A DNA stretch of 64,000 nt from Daphnia carinata. Lineage: Eukaryota; Arthropoda; Branchiopoda; Diplostraca; Daphniidae. The position numbers and the translations under genes were made by a program. The notes beneath the pieces were generated by a model. That model saw nothing but the letters and a program-made list of their open reading frames with translations, ran no database searches and was not told the origin of the DNA. Positions 61,065 through 64,000 of the stretch are shown piece after piece. The stretch is taken from positions 3,844,001-3,908,000 of the forward strand of contig NC_081334.1 of NCBI RefSeq assembly GCF_022539665.2, read 5' to 3'. Position 1 is the stretch's first letter. The number at the start of each line of letters is the position of its first letter.

Positions 61065-62375
61065 TGGTACGTTAGTTATTCCTGTTTGTAGAAGCATCCC
61101 ACTAATTAATTTTCTGTAATTAGCTGCGTAGACAAGCTCGATTGCGCCGAGAATATTTATATCGAAAATCCCTAGAGGGACGACAGAAAGCCATCCAAGA
61201 CAAGAAAGATCGCTTGAGACAGGCGCTTGAAGGTTCAATTTTTATGCTACCTTTTTAAACTAACCATATAAACAATTATTTTATTTTGGCAGAGGGAAGA
61301 CCAATTGACACGGATCTAAAGAAGCAGGCTATTGAACTTCAAAAATCATTAGAATGGGAAGATGCTGGGCCAGAAAGAGCAGCGCTTTTGGGTGGAACAG
61401 ATACAGGTTTGTTTCCATTTTTTGTGTATAAATGTTCAATACTATTCAATAAAGATCTCACTCTGATTGTTCAGGTGGTGGAGGAACATCACATATGGAT
61501 GATGAGTACCGTTGGGCTGGAGTTGAAGATCCAAAAATCATGATTACAACATCCCATGACCCCTCATCTCGTTTAAAGATGTTTGTTAAAGTACAAAAAC
61601 ACTTACTGAAATAATTAATTTCCAGGACTTACCTTTTTTTGTTGTTTATGTTGCAGGAACTCAAGCTGGTCTTCCCGAATTCACAGAGGCTTAACCGTGG
61701 CAATTATGAAATGAAACAACTTTTGGATGCATGCAGGGCTAATAGTGTAACTGATTTCATCGTCGTTCATGAACATCGAGGTCAGCCAAACGCCATCATA
61801 ATCAGCCATTTACCTTATGGTCCTACGGCGTACTTCAACGTTTCCGATGTGGTTATGCGTCACGATATTCCTGACATTGGGCCCATGTCCGAGCAGTATC
61901 CTCATCTCGTATTTCACAACATGAAAACGCCATTGGGTCAGCGAGTCATGAACATTCTAAAGTACGAAGGGTTCTTTTGGAATTTTAACTGGCCGTTTGA
62001 AGTAATAATTTGTTTATTTGAAATTTACAGGTATCTTTTCCCTGTTCCGAAAGAAGACAGTAAACGAGTCATTACATTCGCCAATCATGATGATTTCATT
62101 TCATATCGGCATCACACTTACAAAAAAGGCGAGGCAGGCAAAGGCATTGAACTTAAGGAAGTTGGCCCGCGTTTTCAATTACGACGTAAAATATTGGTTT
62201 TTTCGGTTGTTTTGTTACTATATTCACCAACCATTTTTTTTTCATAGTGTATGATTTGAAATTGGGGACTATCGACCAGGCCGATGCGGCTGATACAGAA
62301 TGGGCATACAGGCCATACATGAACACTACTAAGAAGCGGCGTTTTCTTTCAGATGACGATGGTTGGAAAGCTTGA
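61065..62375 (+). CDS. IMP4: U3 small nucleolar ribonucleoprotein IMP4
   Basis: Brix-domain protein of the nucleolar U3 snoRNP, required for 18S rRNA processing together with MPP10 and IMP3. Exons: 61065..61067 (the ATG alone), 61124..61232, 61293..61406, 61475..61590, 61657..61961, 62031..62185, 62248..62375; 309 residues. The N-terminus is basic and coiled-coil-like (LRRQARLRREYLYRKSLEG). The Brix domain begins at PKIMITTSHDPSSRLKMFVK and contains ELKLVFPNSQRLNRGNYEM, DFIVVHEHRGQPNAIIISHL, GPTAYFNVSDVVMRHDI and ITFANHDDFISYRHHTYKK; the chain ends in GPRFQLRLYDLKLGT and a short tail. Length is near the animal norm of about 290. An intron immediately after the ATG is unusual but phase and family fit well. 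Confidence 0.95.
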
Positions 62376-62699
62376 TTAAGAATGAAATAAGTACACGCGG
62401 TGAAAATGATTGACGCGTTCAAAATGGTCATTTTAATAACTCGATGTGACTAGCACAGGAAAATAAACAAGAACCTATTAATAGTTTGTGAACCGACAGA
62501 TATTAAGGAGTAGGGAAATTTGGACTATTCGCCCAATTTAACAGTAGGAAATAGTGTAGAGAAGACAATCTAAATTTTATGTTCTTTTATCTTCGTAGCG
62601 AAAAAAATATATCATTGGGCGTTTCAAGACGATTCCACTCCATCACGAGATAATCACAAGATAGTGCACTGTGGAAATAAAATTAGTTCATTAAACTGT
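62376..62699. other. Convergent 3' spacer between IMP4 and MINDY
   Basis: About 320 bp between the two stop codons. An AATAAA at 62462-62467 on the plus strand, about 90 bp after the IMP4 stop, is a good candidate polyadenylation signal. The 3' UTRs may nearly touch or overlap. Confidence 0.5.
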
Positions 62700-64000
62700 T
62701 CAATACCAAATGCTAACTATCTCAATTACATCTTTCTTTTTTGATGGCTGAGGCGGCGGCGAGCGCTGACCTGCAGCTGGTGACTGTTGCGAGGAAGTTG
62801 CTGCAGTTTCCATTTCGGCTGTCTCAGCCTCGGCCGCATGCCTCTCTTCTAACTGCAACTGACGAGCCAACTCTAAACTGTTCAAATGAGAAAACAAACG
62901 ATAGTTTTTTCCCCTTCAACTCTAAATAAACAGTGTTTAACTTACTCTCTCTGCTCCTGGGAGGTCCTTTCATTTTCAGCTAAAGTTTTAGCAACATCCT
63001 CTCCTACATCCCCTACGACTTCTTCATGAACAGCTGCTGGCTGCTCTTGTTGCTGCTCCTCTTGCAGGGACAAGGCCACTAAGAAACTAAACCAAAAGAT
63101 TTCAAGAACACATTAAACCGGGCCCCAATCAAACACGAAAATTGTATTTGAGACTACTCATGGTCAATCTGTTGCTCGGCGGTCAGTTGAGCAGAAGTAT
63201 TCGGTGAGGCTGATTCGCCGCTTGTTGCGAGTTCAGGTTTTGGTGGTACTGTGCGGAAATGACTATCAACAAACTGACCATCTCCATCGATGCTACCTAG
63301 AGTTTCCCATACGACACTGGGTTCACCGAGAAATCCTTGGTCTGTAACTAGCTGCAACAACTCCTTTTGGTGCTGTAACATGACAATTGTTTAAAAATTA
63401 ATACAACTGTAGCAACCAACGCTATGACCAACAAATACTTTGTAAATAGTGCTAAAGTGATTGTTGCGAAACAGAACACCAATTTCATCTTCCTCCATGG
63501 AGGTAGTAAGCTCGCTTAGCCCGTGATAGGTCAGTTGAGAGGCACTCCGCTCCAAAAAGTTTTCAATGACCAACGCTTCAAGTACAGCATTCTCGTCGTT
63601 GGAACACTTTTGACTGATGACTTTTTCCACCAACTGATTATATCCAGCTTGACCTGATGGAAAAAAACACGAATTATGTGTAATTTAAAAGAGAACATAC
63701 AAATGCAAAAATTGAACTTACCGACAGCCGAGACTACTTCTGGTGTCTGAGGATCGACTAGCCAACCGTGAAACAGTGGAACACGAAGCAAATCAAAAAT
63801 GATGCATTCGGGCGTGTACTCGAAGTCACGAACGCCAGTAAACTTGACATTGACATCCAAACCGGTCTGCAGCTTTGGCAAGACAGCCATGGCGTCATGC
63901 ATGTTCTGTTCATAATTAAGCCGTACCTCACCACTCAAGTTCTTGGGAACACTTTCCAACATTGCGTCACCAATATGCTCCATCAGTTTTGCGGCAGCAA
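62700..64000 (-). CDS. MINDY-1/2 (FAM63) Lys48-specific deubiquitinase, C-terminal part (partial)
   Basis: Cysteine protease that trims Lys48-linked ubiquitin chains from the distal end. Exons in the window: 63722..64000 (open at the edge), 63439..63653, 63155..63372, 62946..63086, 62700..62877. Family landmarks: VNVKFTGVRDFEYTPECIIF, then DLLRVPLFHGWLVDPQTPE with the catalytic His in HGW; QLTYHGLSELT and DEIGVLFRNNHFSTIYK; FLGEPSVVWETLGSIDGDGQ; then EYFLVALSLQEE and ELARQLQLEE, the MIU-type ubiquitin-binding helices. The catalytic Cys lies beyond the window. The 63155 donor and 63086 acceptor were chosen because they restore the frame and the LVALSLQ motif. Confidence 0.92.

Overview
The window looks like nuclear DNA of a small arthropod, most likely a cladoceran crustacean such as Daphnia. 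That is inferred from gene content and architecture: many short GT-AG introns (often 60-80 bp), tightly packed genes on both strands, RR-type cuticle proteins, secreted C-type lectins, an ADAMTS-like protease with no long C-terminal array, and AT-rich spacers full of homopolymer runs. Exon joins below were chosen by hand from splice sites, reading phase and similarity to families I know; nothing was searched.

Layout. 1-359: last two exons of IMP dehydrogenase (+). 1287-2473: chondroitin-type carbohydrate sulfotransferase (-), sharing a 485 bp divergent spacer with an unrecognised secreted protein (2959-5130, +). 6042-9624: ADAMTS-like metalloprotease (-). 9987-10713: small secreted Ig-domain protein (-). 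13061-13335: tRNA-derived SINE-like repeat. 14166-15436: ribosomal protein S11 (+) with two tandem alternative second exons. 17032-17661 and 19087-19933: a C-type lectin pseudogene and an intact paralogue (-). 21166-21816 (-) and 22680-23361 (+): divergent pair of RR-1 cuticle proteins, followed by a broken piece of the CpG-binding protein CXXC1 (24455-25565) and a broken third cuticle copy.

27022-29400 is a repeat-rich block: a TA-flanked MITE, a 23-bp minisatellite, a hairpin-packed element with terminal inverted repeats, and several decayed tRNA-like units. 30008-33068 (-) is a decayed transmembrane adenylate cyclase whose second catalytic domain is gutted. 34849-36696 (+) is class III alcohol dehydrogenase / S-(hydroxymethyl)glutathione dehydrogenase, with one base missing in the window. 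40623-52435 (-) is a full 11-exon WNK kinase of about 2,296 residues. 54343-56215 (-) is a Topors-like RING E3 ligase, with a tandem, damaged and chimeric copy at 57068-58652. 59944-60489 is an orphan ORF. 61065-62375 (+) is IMP4 of the U3 snoRNP. 62700-64000 (-) is the 3' part of a MINDY-1/2 deubiquitinase, convergent with IMP4.

No operon-like pathway links the neighbours. The main theme is housekeeping genes (IMPDH, RpS11, ADH5, IMP4, MINDY, WNK) interleaved with young local duplications (lectin, cuticle, Topors) and partial gene copies (CXXC1, adenylate cyclase) in different stages of decay. The most interesting signals are the duplicated exon 2 of RpS11, the Topors duplication that produced a chimeric ORF with a new hydrophobic tail, and the hairpin-packed terminal-inverted-repeat element.
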